A DNA stretch of 51,135 nt. Origin: Actinomycetota bacterium (GTDB lineage: Bacteria > Actinomycetota > Actinomycetes > Nanopelagicales > Nanopelagicaceae). The notes beneath the pieces are model-generated. The model saw only the letters and a program-made list of their open reading frames with translations. It searched no databases and had not been told where the DNA came from. The stretch is from the NCBI GenBank assembly GCA_947372915.1, contig CANBVO010000002.1, positions 1 through 51,135 of the forward strand, written 5' to 3'. The position numbers and the translations under genes were made by a program. This document shows, piece after piece, positions 32,765 to 43,448 of the stretch (position 1 is its first letter; every line of letters begins with the position of its first letter).

Positions 32765-33577
32765 ATGCTCAGCACCCTACTTATTGCATTGCGTGAAGGC
32801 CTCGAGGCCTCCCTGATCATTGGAATTTTGGTTGCCTATCTAGTTCGCAGCGACCGTCGTCGCTCACTTCCCTTCCTCTGGATCGGCGTCTTCGCCGCCA
32901 TCGCACTCAGCTTGGGGCTCGGTGCATTTCTCTCCTTTACCTCCAACGAACTCTCCGCAACCGGTGAACAAGTTTTTGCTGGCACAAGTTCTATTGCTGC
33001 AGTTGTCTTGGTGACCTGGATGGTCTTCTGGATGAAAGCTAATGCTCGCTCATTGCGCGACTCGCTTCACTCGAAAGTTGATGAGAGTAGTTCGCTCGGA
33101 AACATTGGACTCGTAGCCGCTGCTTTTTTCGCAGTCGCTCGCGAAGGCCTCGAAACAGCGCTCTTTATCTATTCAAATTTCAAAACAGTTTCCTCCAACT
33201 CAGCTCCAACAATTGGGCTCTTCATTGGATTAGCGATTGCAGTTGGTCTCGGAATTGGAATTTATCGTCGCAGCATCAAACTCAATTTGGGCAAGTTTTT
33301 CACCATCACCGGAACTGCGCTGATTGTGGTTGCCGCTGGCGTTCTCTCTCACGGCATCCTTGAATTTCAGGATTTCGGTGCCATCCCAGGCGCTCATAGT
33401 TACGCATGGAACTGGTTGAGCGGCTCTGATTCCGTTCTCACGACAATCTTGGATGGAACTATTGGAATCTCTACCTCGATCACTTGGGTCCAGCTCCTTA
33501 CCTGGGCGCTTTACCTCGGCCTGACGCTTCGCTTCTATCTCAAGAAGGCGCCAGTTCGTACCCCAATCGCCGCCTAA
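32765..33577 (+). CDS. FTR1/EfeU-family iron permease
   Basis: A 270-residue, seven-helix permease with both R-E-G-L-E iron motifs (10-14 and 126-130), which coordinate iron in the membrane. Bacterial EfeU normally works with EfeO and EfeB; neither is in the window, so it may act alone or with distant partners. It would import iron from the medium. The gene stands alone between RNase D and FadA. Confidence 0.9.
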   Translation: MLSTLLIALREGLEASLIIGILVAYLVRSDRRRSLPFLWIGVFAAIALSLGLGAFLSFTSNELSATGEQVFAGTSSIAAVVLVTWMVFWMKANARSLRDSLHSKVDESSSLGNIGLVAAAFFAVAREGLETALFIYSNFKTVSSNSAPTIGLFIGLAIAVGLGIGIYRRSIKLNLGKFFTITGTALIVVAAGVLSHGILEFQDFGAIPGAHSYAWNWLSGSDSVLTTILDGTIGISTSITWVQLLTWALYLGLTLRFYLKKAPVRTPIAA

Positions 33578-33655
33578 CTAGGTTCTTCCCTAAATCATTA
33601 CCCGCGAGTAACATAAGAGAGCACTCCCAATTTCTCAGCGTTAGGGGCACTCCTC

Positions 33656-34864
33656 ATGGCCGCATCAACCAATCAACTTCATGACGTCGTCTTAATTGAT
33701 GCCGCTCGTACCCCATTTGGAAAAGCAGGCAGCCTCTATGCCGGCACCCGCGCCGATGACATCATGATTCGTTGCCTCCGTGGATTGCTCGAGCGAAATC
33801 CCAAGATTAATCTCGCTGAAATCGATGATGTTGCAATCGCTGCTGCTTCACAAGTTGGCGATCAAGGAATGAACATTGGTCGCTCCGTTGCCATCCTTGC
33901 TGGTCTTCCTAATACCGTCCCTGGCTATTCCATAGATCGCTGGTGCGCTGGCGCACTGACCGCACTTACAACTATTGGATCTGCAATTGCAATGGGACAG
34001 TACGACCTTGGAATTGCTGGTGGCGTTGAACATATGGGCAACCACCCCATGGGAGATCTCATGGATCCCAATCCACGTTACTTGGCCGAGAAGTTGGTAG
34101 ATCCAGATGCGATGGCAATGGGCAACACAGCAGAGCGGCTCCACGATAAATTTCCACATTTAACAAAAGAGCGCGCAGATAATTATGCGTTGGGCTCTCA
34201 ACATAAAACCGCAGCTGCATACCAGGCCGGAAAAATTCAACGAGATCTCATCCCCGTTGCAGTGCGCAGTGTTGAACTTGGCTGGGGCATGGCAACAGTT
34301 GATGAACCACCACGTCCCGGCACCACCTTGGAAGCACTGCAAGCACTGAAAACACCGTTCCGCCCCGCAGGTCGAGTGACTGCTGGAAATGCTGCCGGCT
34401 TAAATGACGGCGCAACCGCAGCCATTCTCGCTAGCGCCGAAAAGGCGGCAGAACTCGGCGCACCTATCAAGGCGAAATTAGTCTCCTTCGCTTTTGCTGG
34501 AGTAGAGCCAGAGATCATGGGGTACGGCCCAGTTCCGGCAACTATTAAAGCGTTGAAAAAAGCTGGCTTAAAGATTGAAGATATTGGTCTCTTTGAAATC
34601 AATGAAGCATTTGCTATTCAAGTTCTCTCTTTCCTCGATCACTTCGGAATCGCCGACAATGATCCGCGGGTTAACCTTTATGGTGGCGCCATTGCAGTGG
34701 GACATCCACTCGCATCTTCAGGAGTGCGCCTACTTATCAACTTAGCTCGAGGATTTGAAGAACATCCAGAAGTTCAATATGGAATCACCACTATGTGCAT
34801 CGGCCTAGGTATGGGTGGCACCATCATCTGGGAGAACCCACATTTCACCGGAAAGAAGGCTTAA
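33656..34864 (+). CDS. fadA: Acetyl-CoA C-acyltransferase (3-ketoacyl-CoA thiolase)
   Basis: A 402-residue thiolase with the full catalytic set: Cys97 (W-C-A-G-A), the N-E-A-F motif, His350 (G-H-P-L-A) and Cys381 (C-I-G-L-G-M-G). It performs the last step of fatty acid beta-oxidation. The ATG has AGGGG eight bases upstream. The next gene, fadB, begins two bases after its stop, so the two form the usual fadA-fadB unit and probably a complex. Confidence 0.92.
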   Translation: MAASTNQLHDVVLIDAARTPFGKAGSLYAGTRADDIMIRCLRGLLERNPKINLAEIDDVAIAAASQVGDQGMNIGRSVAILAGLPNTVPGYSIDRWCAGALTALTTIGSAIAMGQYDLGIAGGVEHMGNHPMGDLMDPNPRYLAEKLVDPDAMAMGNTAERLHDKFPHLTKERADNYALGSQHKTAAAYQAGKIQRDLIPVAVRSVELGWGMATVDEPPRPGTTLEALQALKTPFRPAGRVTAGNAAGLNDGATAAILASAEKAAELGAPIKAKLVSFAFAGVEPEIMGYGPVPATIKALKKAGLKIEDIGLFEINEAFAIQVLSFLDHFGIADNDPRVNLYGGAIAVGHPLASSGVRLLINLARGFEEHPEVQYGITTMCIGLGMGGTIIWENPHFTGKKA

Positions 34865-34866
34865 TC

Positions 34867-36975
34867 ATGAGCGATATCAAACTTCCAGACGGTGCACCAG
34901 AAGAGGTAATCACCCAGGCTCTCGTCCGCGAACTTGACCTCACGCCATTTGGTCATTCCGGCACACTCTCATTGATCACACTCGATAATGGAATGGACCA
35001 TAACCGTCCAAGTACATTCGGGCCGCAATCACTTGCCTCCCTCAACAACGCAATTACCACTGCCCTTGAAAGTAATTCAGTTGCAGTTGCTATCACTGGC
35101 AAGCCGTTCATTTTCGCAGCTGGCGCAGATCTATCCGCATTGGGATTTCTGCAAGAGAAGTCGCAAGCTCTAGCCATTGGAAAATTAGGTCACGATGTTT
35201 TCCGACGTCTAGGCGAAAGCGCCAAACCCACCTTCGCATTTGTTAACGGCTTAGCACTGGGCGGCGGACTTGAAGTGGCGTTGCACTCTCACTATCGCAC
35301 TGCAGCAACCACCGCTTTCACGGCGCTGCCTGAATGCTTCTTAGGCTTGGTGCCAGGTTGGGGCGGTGCGACTCTTCTCCCCCGACTCATTGGTCCCGAG
35401 AAAGCTGTTCAAGTCATCATTCTCAATGCACTCAACAACAACACCATGATGAAATCCAAGGATGCAATAGCGCTAGGTGTGGTGGACGCCGTCTTTGCCC
35501 CTGCTGATTTCCTTGAAAAATCTATTGGCTTCGCCGCAGGTGTACTCAATGGGTCAATCACCGTGCCTCGCGTGGATCACACTGGAGATCCGAAAGCTTG
35601 GGATACAGCGATCGCTACCGGCAAAGCTGCCATCGCCAAGAAATATGGCGGGGCTGATATCACCGCCCCCCATCGTGCGCTTGAACTCATCGCAGCCGCT
35701 CGCACCAACACGCTCAGCCAAGGCTTCGACGCCGAAGATATTGCACTTGCTGAATTAACAATGAGCAACCCACTTCGAGCATCGCTCTATGCCTTTAACT
35801 TGATCCAAAAGAAGCGCAAGAAAGTAGAGGGCGCACCAAAGGCGGCACTTGCCCGCAAGGTGACCAAGGTTGGCGTCGTCGGCGCCGGTCTGATGGCTTC
35901 ACAGCTAGCGCTGATTATTCTTCGCAATCTCAAAGTTCCGGTTGTAATAACCGACCTAGATCAAGAACGCGTCGATAAAGGCCTGGCATATATTCGCACC
36001 GAACTCGCCAAATTAGTCGAGAAGCGTCGCATCACTCCGGAATCTGGAGCATGGTTATCTTCTATCGTCACTGGCTCCACTGATAAGAAGGTCTTTGCTG
36101 ATGCTGGCTTTGTTATCGAAGCAATCTTTGAAGAGCTTGAACTCAAGAAGAAGCTATTTACAGAACTTGAATCCATTGTCTCCCCCGAATGTGTATTGGC
36201 AACAAATACATCCTCGCTCTCTGTGACCAAAATGTCCGAGGGTTTGAAAAATCCCGAGCGGGTAATCGGCTTCCACTTCTTTAATCCAGTTGCAGTTATG
36301 CCTCTGCTCGAGATTGCTCGCACCTCGGCTACCGATGATGCGACCACTGCCACTGCAGTTTCGGTCGGCAAGGAACTCAAAAAGACAATGGTGATTGTCA
36401 AAGATTCACCTGCCTTTGTCGTTAATCGACTTCTCACTCGCTTCATGGGCGAAATCACCGATGCCATCGATGAAGGCACTCCTCCAGAAATTGCTGATGC
36501 CGCGATGAAACCACTGGGACTGCCTATGACCTCACTCGAACTTTTGGGATTGGTCGGTCCTGGCGTCGCGCTCCACGTAGCCGAAACTCTCCATGAAAAT
36601 CTTGGGCCGCGCTATCGCATCTCCCCCACCATGCAGCGCTTCGTTAAAGAGGGAGTCCGCACTTTCTATATTAAAAATGAGGATGGAACTCTTGCTGCAA
36701 ATCCGGCCGCAGTTGCGCTTCTTGAAAAGGGAACTAAACCGTCAACAGTGGAAGAAGTTCGCCACCGCGCGTTAACCGCCCTCGCTGAAGAAGCGCGAAT
36801 GATGTTGGATGAAGGTGTCGTTGCAACCGCTGCCGAAATTGATTTATGTATGTTGCTCGGTTGTGGCTGGCCACTGCACTTAGGTGGAATCTTGCCGTAC
36901 TTGGATCGAGAAGGATTTAGCGAGGCTGCTGGCGGTTCACGTTTTCATCCGCCGGGAGTTGCTTCTCTTCTCTAA
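34867..36975 (+). CDS. fadB: Fatty acid oxidation multifunctional protein (enoyl-CoA hydratase / 3-hydroxyacyl-CoA dehydrogenase)
   Basis: Starting at ATG 34867 it has 702 residues; a longer frame would overlap fadA. The N-terminal ~290 residues are a crotonase domain with the oxyanion-hole A-G-A-D-L-S-A-L and the [13 protein letters not shown] loop. The rest is 3-hydroxyacyl-CoA dehydrogenase, with the NAD motif G-V-V-G-A-G-L-M-A near residue 334, the H-F-F-N-P catalytic histidine segment near 473, and two C-terminal domains. GGAAAGAAGG precedes the start. Its last 59 bases overlap the 3' end of the convergent dxs gene. Confidence 0.92.
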   Translation: MSDIKLPDGAPEEVITQALVRELDLTPFGHSGTLSLITLDNGMDHNRPSTFGPQSLASLNNAITTALESNSVAVAITGKPFIFAAGADLSALGFLQEKSQALAIGKLGHDVFRRLGESAKPTFAFVNGLALGGGLEVALHSHYRTAATTAFTALPECFLGLVPGWGGATLLPRLIGPEKAVQVIILNALNNNTMMKSKDAIALGVVDAVFAPADFLEKSIGFAAGVLNGSITVPRVDHTGDPKAWDTAIATGKAAIAKKYGGADITAPHRALELIAAARTNTLSQGFDAEDIALAELTMSNPLRASLYAFNLIQKKRKKVEGAPKAALARKVTKVGVVGAGLMASQLALIILRNLKVPVVITDLDQERVDKGLAYIRTELAKLVEKRRITPESGAWLSSIVTGSTDKKVFADAGFVIEAIFEELELKKKLFTELESIVSPECVLATNTSSLSVTKMSEGLKNPERVIGFHFFNPVAVMPLLEIARTSATDDATTATAVSVGKELKKTMVIVKDSPAFVVNRLLTRFMGEITDAIDEGTPPEIADAAMKPLGLPMTSLELLGLVGPGVALHVAETLHENLGPRYRISPTMQRFVKEGVRTFYIKNEDGTLAANPAAVALLEKGTKPSTVEEVRHRALTALAEEARMMLDEGVVATAAEIDLCMLLGCGWPLHLGGILPYLDREGFSEAAGGSRFHPPGVASLL

Positions 36976-38851
36976 AACTTTCATCTTTAATCGCGCTGCT
37001 CCATGAAACGAGCTCACGTGCAATATTTTGCGATGTGATTCCAAGGTCGGAGAGAATCTCGCCCCGCTTGGAATGTTCGATGAAAGACAATGGCACGCCA
37101 ATGGAATGGATGGGGATCTCTAATCCAGCATCCCTAAACATCTCTGAAATCGTGCTTGCAATTCCGCCATGGCGAATTCCATCCTCGACCACAACGACGC
37201 TCTTGTAACGCTGTGCCATGGTGACTAGCGATGCCGGTAGCGGCTTGACCCAGCGAGGATCAATGACTGTCACGCCGACGCCTTCGCGATATGCCTGCGA
37301 TGCGGCCTCCACTGACATGGCTGCCATTGCGCCAATACTGACCAACAACACATCCGCGCTTTCACCGCGGTAGAGCACATCAACACCGTCACGGCGTTCG
37401 AAGGCTGGAATATCACTTTGGACTTCGCCCTTAGGAAAGCGAAGCAGAGAAGGCGCATCAGTGATGTTAAGTGCTTCAGCAAGAGTCTCTTTTAAGCGCG
37501 CACCATCACGTGGGGCGGCAACATGAAGCGTGGGAACAATTCCGCTGAGCGCTAAGTCCCAGATTCCGTGGTGGGAAGGACCATCATCACCAGTGATTCC
37601 GGCGCGGTCTAATACAAAGGTAACGCCCGCTTTGTGAAGCGCAACGTCGAGCAAGAGTTGATCAAAGGCGCGGTTTAAGAAAGTGGAATAGAGCGCAACG
37701 ACTGGATGCAGCCCAGCGAAAGCCATTCCGGCAGCGCTCGTGACTGCATGTTGTTCAGCAATGCCCACATCGAAAGTTCGGTCTGGAAATTCTGCTTGGA
37801 ACTTATCTAAACCGGTTGGACCCAACATCGCTGCGGTAATTGCGACTACATCTGCTCGCTCGCGACCAACCTTAAGCAATTCGTCTGAAAAAACACTAGT
37901 CCAACTCTGCACCGATTTGCTGACTGGAACACCGGTATTGGGATCAACGATACCGACGGCGTGAAATTTCTCGGCTTCATCATTAACAGCGGGCGCGTGA
38001 CCGCGACCCTTTTCGGTAATCACATGAACAAGTACTGGCGCACCGAAGTTCTTCGCATGCGTGAGAGCAGCTTCCATCGCCTCAATATTGTGTCCATCAA
38101 TAGGGCCCACATATTTCAAACCTAAATCTTCAAACATTCCTTGAGGAGCGATGATATCTTTGATGCCCTTCTTCACGCCGTGAAGAGTTTCGTATATTGG
38201 GTTGCCGACTACTGGAGTTTTTTCGAGTACGCCCTTACCCCAATCAAGGAATTTTTCGTACCCGCGGGTGGTGCGTAATGTCGAAAGATATGTTGCAACG
38301 CCACCAATGGTTGGCGAGTAAGAGCGTTCATTATCGTTGACGACTATTACTAAACGAAGATTCTGTGCAGAGGCAATATTGTTCAGCGCTTCCCATGACA
38401 TTCCGCCAGTCAGGGCGCCATCACCAACGACCGCAACAACTGTGCGATCTGTAATACCTTGGACTTTAAATGCTTGCGCAATTCCATCTGCCCACGAGAG
38501 CGCAGTAGAGGCGTGAGAATTTTCAATAACATCGTGAACGGATTCGCTGCGATTGGGATATCCAGCCAATCCCCCACGCTGACGTAATTTTTCAAAGCCA
38601 GCTGCTCGGCCAGTTAAAATCTTATGGACATAGGATTGATGGCCGGTATCGAAGACGACCACATCTTTGGGTGATTCAAATACCCGGTGTACGGCGATTG
38701 TTAATTCAACAACGCCAAGGTTCGGGCCAAGGTGGCCGCCCGTTTTCGAGACTTGATCAACGAGGAAAGTACGGATCTCGGCCGAGAGTGCATCGAGCTC
38801 GGGATATCCCAAGCGCGCAAGGTCGTCCGGACCTCCGATAGATTCCAACAT
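36917..38851 (-). CDS. dxs: 1-Deoxy-D-xylulose-5-phosphate synthase
   Basis: A 644-residue thiamine-diphosphate enzyme that condenses pyruvate and glyceraldehyde-3-phosphate, the first step of the MEP isoprenoid pathway. The TPP/Mg motif G-D-G-A-L-T-G-G-M is near residue 143, and the central catalytic E in G-I-A-E-Q-H and the late D-D-G-P-S-H-H-G are present. The final ~25 residues, after the usual end, form a charged tail encoded inside the fadB overlap. Position after DUF3000 and RNase D matches Rv2682c. TAGACT lies six bases before the ATG. Confidence 0.93.
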   Translation of the reverse strand: MLESIGGPDDLARLGYPELDALSAEIRTFLVDQVSKTGGHLGPNLGVVELTIAVHRVFESPKDVVVFDTGHQSYVHKILTGRAAGFEKLRQRGGLAGYPNRSESVHDVIENSHASTALSWADGIAQAFKVQGITDRTVVAVVGDGALTGGMSWEALNNIASAQNLRLVIVVNDNERSYSPTIGGVATYLSTLRTTRGYEKFLDWGKGVLEKTPVVGNPIYETLHGVKKGIKDIIAPQGMFEDLGLKYVGPIDGHNIEAMEAALTHAKNFGAPVLVHVITEKGRGHAPAVNDEAEKFHAVGIVDPNTGVPVSKSVQSWTSVFSDELLKVGRERADVVAITAAMLGPTGLDKFQAEFPDRTFDVGIAEQHAVTSAAGMAFAGLHPVVALYSTFLNRAFDQLLLDVALHKAGVTFVLDRAGITGDDGPSHHGIWDLALSGIVPTLHVAAPRDGARLKETLAEALNITDAPSLLRFPKGEVQSDIPAFERRDGVDVLYRGESADVLLVSIGAMAAMSVEAASQAYREGVGVTVIDPRWVKPLPASLVTMAQRYKSVVVVEDGIRHGGIASTISEMFRDAGLEIPIHSIGVPLSFIEHSKRGEILSDLGITSQNIARELVSWSSAIKDESFREEKQLPADENVNRQQPR

Positions 38852-38863
38852 GCGATAAGTCTA
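38852..38863 (-). promoter_or_regulatory. Putative leaderless -10 (TAGACT) for dxs
   Basis: TAGACT on the minus strand (38863-38858), six bases, then the dxs ATG. It lies in the 27-base gap after aconitase. Confidence 0.55.
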
Positions 38864-38878
38864 ATTCAGCTCTGAGTA

Positions 38879-41533
38879 TTAGAGAAGTGAACGGAGCACG
38901 TATTGCATGATGCCACCGTGGCGGTAGTAATCCGCTTCGCCTGGTGTATCGATGCGAACGATTGCATCAAAACTCTTATCCCCTGCCGTAACTTTGAGAG
39001 TCTTAGGAACTCCGCCAGTGTTGAGGGCTTCGATTCCCGCAATGGTGATGGTCTCTTCGCCAGTGAGTCCTAGCGTTTGTGCATTTACACCAGGTGCGAA
39101 TTGAAGTGGGATAACACCCATGCCAATCAAGTTAGAGCGGTGAATACGTTCAAAAGATTCTGCAATTACGGCTTTAACACCGAGAAGTGCAGTTCCCTTT
39201 GCTGCCCAGTCACGTGATGATCCAGAACCGTATTCCTTACCCGCCAAGATGACGAGTGGAACTCCAGCTGCTTGATAGGCCATCGATGCTTCATAGATTG
39301 TGGTCTGCTCGCCATTGCTGAGGAAGTTGCGAGTAAATCCACCCTCAACCCCATCGAGCAATAAATTCTTTAATCGAATATTGGCGAATGTTCCACGAAT
39401 CATTACTTCGTGGTTTCCGCGGCGGGAACCATAAGAGTTGAAATCAACTCGAGCAATCCCGTTCTCTGCCAAGTATTTTCCAGCTGGTGAATCAGCCTTG
39501 ATATTTCCAGCAGGCGAGATGTGGTCGGTGGTGACTGAGTCCCCGAGGATTGCCATCACGCGCGCACCAACAATATCTTTAACTGGTTCTGGGTTACGTG
39601 GCATGCCCTCGAAATAAGGTGGCTTGCGGACGTAAGTTGACTTGGTATCCCATTCGAAGACCTTGCCCTTAGGGGTATCCAATGACTTCCAGCGATGATC
39701 ACCTTCAAATACAGATGCATAATCCTTGCTAAACATTTCAGAGGAGATTGAAGTATCAATAACGCTCTGAATTTCTTCAGCAGTTGGCCAGATATCAGCA
39801 AGCATGACTGCCTTGCCGTCCTTATCGGTGCCAATCGCATCAGATGCGAAGTCGTGATCCATTGTTCCGGCAAGCGCGTAGGCAACAACAAGCGGAGGTG
39901 AGGCTAAGAAGTTCATCTTTACATCAGGGCTGATGCGACCTTCGAAGTTTCGGTTGCCAGAAAGAACTGCAGAAACTGCAAGATCATTCTCATTAATTGC
40001 CTTGCTAATTTCGACTGGAAGTGGACCCGTGTTACCAATACAAGTAACACACCCATAGCCCACCAAGTTAAAGCCGAGCTGCTCCATATAAGTGGTTAAG
40101 CCAGCACGATCGTAGTAATCGGTAACTACCTTGGAACCAGGGGCAAGTGAAGTCTTCACCCATGGCTTGGACTTAAGGCCCTTCTCTACCGCCTTCTTCG
40201 CAAGAAGTGCCGCGCCAATCATGACTGAAGGGTTGGAGGTATTTGTACACGAAGTAATAGATGCGATAACAACATCGCCGTTCTTCACTGAAGTTGCATT
40301 GCCATTTACATTGGCCGCAATGCTTTCTTGTGAAGTCTTGTCCGAGAAGTACGAAGGAAGAACCTTTTCAAATGACTTCTTTGAATCAGAGAGCGCGATG
40401 CGATCTTGTGGTCGCTTCGGACCAGCGATAGAGGGAACAACGGTGGAAAGATCTAGTTCGATAGTCTGTGAGAAGCGAGGTGTTGTTTCTGGGTTATGCC
40501 AGAGTCCAATGCGCTTTGCATATTTTTCGACAAGCTCGAGTTGAGCAGGTGTGCGACCAGTGAGTGCTAAGTAGCGGATTGTTTCGTCATCGATGGGGAA
40601 GATGGCACAGGTAGAACCATATTCCGGAGACATGTTGCCAATCGTGGTGCGGTTAGCCATAGGAAGTTCAGTCACTCCTGGGCCATAAAATTCTACGAAC
40701 TTTCCGACTACGCCAAGTTTGCGAAGCATTTCGGTAATAGTTAATACGAGGTCGGTAGCGGTTGTGCCAACCGGAAGTTTTCCGAACAATTTAAATCCGA
40801 CAACTTGTGGAATCAACATAGAAACTGGCTGTCCGAGGAGAGCTGCTTCGGCTTCAATGCCGCCAACGCCCCAGCCCAATACGCCGAGACCATTGACCAT
40901 TGTGGTGTGTGAATCGGTTCCAACAACAGTGTCTGGATAGGCGCGAAGAACACCATCTACAGTGCGCGGCATAACTACGCGAGCGAGGTATTCAATATTT
41001 ACTTGGTGAACGATGCCAGTGCCGGGTGGAACAACCTTAAATTCATCAAATGCTGACTGTCCCCAGGAGAGGAAGCGGTAGCGCTCACTATTGCGCTCGT
41101 ATTCAATATCAACATTCTTTTCAAATGAATCTTTTGCGCCATAGTTGTCAGCCATCACCGAGTGATCGATTACAAGTTCTGCAGGTGCGAGTGGATTTAC
41201 CTTGGTGGGATCGCCGCCAAGTTCAGCAATAGCTTCGCGCATGGTTGCGAGGTCCACGACGCAGGGAACGCCGGTGAAGTCCTGCATAATGACGCGGGCA
41301 GGCGTGAATTGAATTTCAGTATCTGGAGTGGCATCTGGATTCCATTGCGCAAGAGATTTGATCTGTTCTGCGGTGATATTCGCACCATCTTCGGTCCGAA
41401 GCAGGTTCTCGAGAAGAACCTTGAGGCTAAATGGAAGTGTCGCTGAGCCTTCAAGAACAGAGAGATCGAAGATCTCATAGGTTGATCCTGCTGCTTCTAG
41501 CGTGGTCTTGGCATTAAAGGAATTTTTGCTCAT
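38879..41533 (-). CDS. acnA: Aconitate hydratase A
   Basis: An 884-residue aconitase that interconverts citrate and isocitrate in the TCA cycle. The [4Fe-4S] cysteines are in S-C-T-N-T-S-N-P and C-V-T-C-I-G-N-T-G, around residues 431 and 497-500. The swivelling C-terminal domain has [10 protein letters not shown] (near 772) for substrate phosphate/carboxylate binding. Length is that of monomeric AcnA. It follows the TrmA-like gene by nine bases but has a -10-like TAAGAT at its start. Confidence 0.95.
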   Translation of the reverse strand: MSKNSFNAKTTLEAAGSTYEIFDLSVLEGSATLPFSLKVLLENLLRTEDGANITAEQIKSLAQWNPDATPDTEIQFTPARVIMQDFTGVPCVVDLATMREAIAELGGDPTKVNPLAPAELVIDHSVMADNYGAKDSFEKNVDIEYERNSERYRFLSWGQSAFDEFKVVPPGTGIVHQVNIEYLARVVMPRTVDGVLRAYPDTVVGTDSHTTMVNGLGVLGWGVGGIEAEAALLGQPVSMLIPQVVGFKLFGKLPVGTTATDLVLTITEMLRKLGVVGKFVEFYGPGVTELPMANRTTIGNMSPEYGSTCAIFPIDDETIRYLALTGRTPAQLELVEKYAKRIGLWHNPETTPRFSQTIELDLSTVVPSIAGPKRPQDRIALSDSKKSFEKVLPSYFSDKTSQESIAANVNGNATSVKNGDVVIASITSCTNTSNPSVMIGAALLAKKAVEKGLKSKPWVKTSLAPGSKVVTDYYDRAGLTTYMEQLGFNLVGYGCVTCIGNTGPLPVEISKAINENDLAVSAVLSGNRNFEGRISPDVKMNFLASPPLVVAYALAGTMDHDFASDAIGTDKDGKAVMLADIWPTAEEIQSVIDTSISSEMFSKDYASVFEGDHRWKSLDTPKGKVFEWDTKSTYVRKPPYFEGMPRNPEPVKDIVGARVMAILGDSVTTDHISPAGNIKADSPAGKYLAENGIARVDFNSYGSRRGNHEVMIRGTFANIRLKNLLLDGVEGGFTRNFLSNGEQTTIYEASMAYQAAGVPLVILAGKEYGSGSSRDWAAKGTALLGVKAVIAESFERIHRSNLIGMGVIPLQFAPGVNAQTLGLTGEETITIAGIEALNTGGVPKTLKVTAGDKSFDAIVRIDTPGEADYYRHGGIMQYVLRSLL

Positions 41534-41545
41534 GGCCCAATCTTA
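41534..41545 (-). promoter_or_regulatory. Putative leaderless -10 (TAAGAT) for acnA, overlapping the upstream stop codon
   Basis: TAAGAT (41545-41540) begins with the TAA stop of the upstream methyltransferase gene and is followed by six bases and the acnA ATG. Read-through from the upstream gene is also possible. Confidence 0.45.
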
Positions 41546-42751
41546 GCCTCGGATAAAACGAGCCACGCATTCCACATGCTGAGTCATCGGAAAGAGGTCG
41601 AAGCCGGTGAGGTAATCGAGGTGATATCCCGCCTTCTCTAAGAGATGTGCATCACGTGCGAGCGAGGCTGGATCACAGGAGACGTAGACGATGGTGCGAG
41701 GCTTTGCTGCCACCATGGATTTCACAACCATCTCCCCCGCCCCGGTACGAGGTGGGTCAAGGAGAATGACATCAATCTTTCGAATCAATGGCAGCTTTTG
41801 CTCTACCCGACCAGAATGAATTTCTACATTTTTTTGAGACGCAAATATCTTTGATGCATCGAGAGTTGCGCGATGACTAGATTCAATCAAATGCACCTTT
41901 CCGATGTCGCCAACTTGTGCGGAAATTGCTGCAGTAAATAATCCAACTCCACCATAGAGATCAGCAGCATGGTCGCCAGCGCGAAGCGCCATTAAATCAA
42001 TGGCAATTTTCATCAAAGTTATTGGTGCATTTTTATGCGCTTGCCAGAAAGAAGTAGGAGATATTTCGTAAGTGAATTCGCCAACTGTTTCGTGGAGTTG
42101 GGTGGGGCCAGAAATGCTTCGGCCTCCGCGGGAAACATTGAGTTCGCCTGCACTGGAGAGTGCAACTTCTAGACGATCATCACCTTTCCAGATGCGATCA
42201 AAGAACTCGGGCTTATCCATCTCCTTCGCGGCAATTAAGCATTTATCGATCTCGGTAATCTCTTTACTTCGAGAGGAGAAGAGTCCGGCTCTTCCATTGG
42301 GGGAAATTGCAAAATCCATTCTGGTGCGCCAATGCAATCCATCAGCTGGTTCAACGGCAACTACATCTAAATCTAATTCAATCTTTCCGAGGCGTGAGAA
42401 TTGTTCCTGGACAACCTGGCGCTTGAGTTCGTGCTGATAGTCGATATCGATATGTTGGAAGTCGCAACCGCCACAGCCGCCAGGGACGGCAAATTTGCAG
42501 GGAGCTTCAACGCGATGTTCGGAAGCAACTAAAATTTCGACCGCATCGCCGCGCGCCATCTTGGATGAGACCGAGGTAATTTCAACAACTGCCTTCTCCC
42601 CCGTGATTGCGTGGCGAACAAAGATGACCGCCCCTTCATGGCGGGCAACAAAGTGTCCCCCATGTGCAACCGGGCCAATATCGACAGTTACTCGCTGCCC
42701 CACCTCAAGTTTTTTCGGTGAACTGCTATCAAGGGGGGTGGTTGTTTCCAT
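41543..42751 (-). CDS. TrmA/RlmD-family 23S rRNA or tRNA (uracil-5)-methyltransferase
   Basis: A 402-residue enzyme with an N-terminal TRAM domain (about 15-75), a [4Fe-4S]-type cysteine set (Cys85, Cys93, Cys96, Cys171) and a SAM-dependent methyltransferase domain with D-L-Y-G-G-V-G-L-F near residue 265. The catalytic cysteine is in V-S-C-D-P-A-S-L-A-R-D near residue 361. It methylates uracil C5 in rRNA or tRNA; the exact site is not decidable. Gene order with the TrkA pair matches Rv2689c. Confidence 0.88.
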   Translation of the reverse strand: METTTPLDSSSPKKLEVGQRVTVDIGPVAHGGHFVARHEGAVIFVRHAITGEKAVVEITSVSSKMARGDAVEILVASEHRVEAPCKFAVPGGCGGCDFQHIDIDYQHELKRQVVQEQFSRLGKIELDLDVVAVEPADGLHWRTRMDFAISPNGRAGLFSSRSKEITEIDKCLIAAKEMDKPEFFDRIWKGDDRLEVALSSAGELNVSRGGRSISGPTQLHETVGEFTYEISPTSFWQAHKNAPITLMKIAIDLMALRAGDHAADLYGGVGLFTAAISAQVGDIGKVHLIESSHRATLDASKIFASQKNVEIHSGRVEQKLPLIRKIDVILLDPPRTGAGEMVVKSMVAAKPRTIVYVSCDPASLARDAHLLEKAGYHLDYLTGFDLFPMTQHVECVARFIRG

Positions 42752-42783
42752 GGAGCTAACCTTATGGGTGTAAGTTCTCCCTC
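42752..42783. promoter_or_regulatory. Divergent leaderless promoter pair in 32 bases (TrmA-like / trkA)
   Basis: Minus strand: TAAGGT (42764-42759), seven bases, ATG. Plus strand: TAAGTT (42771-42776), seven bases, GTG. Confidence 0.55.
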
Positions 42784-43446
42784 GTGCACATCGTCATCAT
42801 GGGTTGCGGTCGAGTTGGCTCTGGATTGGCTCTCGAACTTGAGGCAGCAGGTCACAGCATTTCTGTTATTGATCAGAGCCGAGAAGCATTTCGCCGATTA
42901 GGCGCAGATTTCCAAGGTCGAACCGTTGTTGGCGTCGGCTTTGATCGAGATACATTGCTAGAAGCCGGCATTGAGAGCGCAGATGCCTTTGCCGCCGTCT
43001 CTAATGGCGATAACTCCAATATCTTGGCGGCACGTGTTGCTCGCGAAACTTATGGCATTCAAAATGTGGTTGCTCGTATCTACGATCCAGCTCGCGCCGA
43101 AATTTATCAGCGCTTAGGTATTCCCACTGTTGCCACTGTGCTCTGGACGACCGATCAAATTATTCGCCGCCTTACCCCCGAAGGTTCTCGCTCAGAGTGG
43201 CGCGACCCTTCCGGAAAAATCGCATTAGTTGAAGTTCACTTGCACCGAGATTGGTTTGGCAAGCCCTCCAAAATGGTTCAGCGCCTCACGCCTGCACGCG
43301 TTGCATTTATTACCCGATTTGGCGAGGGCATGATTCCTAACGTGAATACCGTTCTTCAAGAAGGCGACCTCGTTCACATCATGGTTCACGAGAGTGATTT
43401 AGCCGCAGTTGAAGCCGCACTCGCTAAATCTCCCGAGGAGGCATAG
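42784..43446 (+). CDS. trkA: TrkA-family potassium uptake regulatory protein (CeoB-like)
   Basis: A 220-residue RCK protein with a TrkA_N Rossmann domain (G-C-G-R-V-G-S-G near residue 7, D-Q-S in the second strand end) and a TrkA_C domain (about 145-215). It binds NAD(H) or nucleotide and gates a Trk/Ktr potassium channel; no channel subunit is in the window. The GTG start has TAAGTT seven bases upstream. The second TrkA gene follows two bases later behind GAGGAG. Confidence 0.88.
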   Translation: MHIVIMGCGRVGSGLALELEAAGHSISVIDQSREAFRRLGADFQGRTVVGVGFDRDTLLEAGIESADAFAAVSNGDNSNILAARVARETYGIQNVVARIYDPARAEIYQRLGIPTVATVLWTTDQIIRRLTPEGSRSEWRDPSGKIALVEVHLHRDWFGKPSKMVQRLTPARVAFITRFGEGMIPNVNTVLQEGDLVHIMVHESDLAAVEAALAKSPEEA

Positions 43447-43448
43447 CT

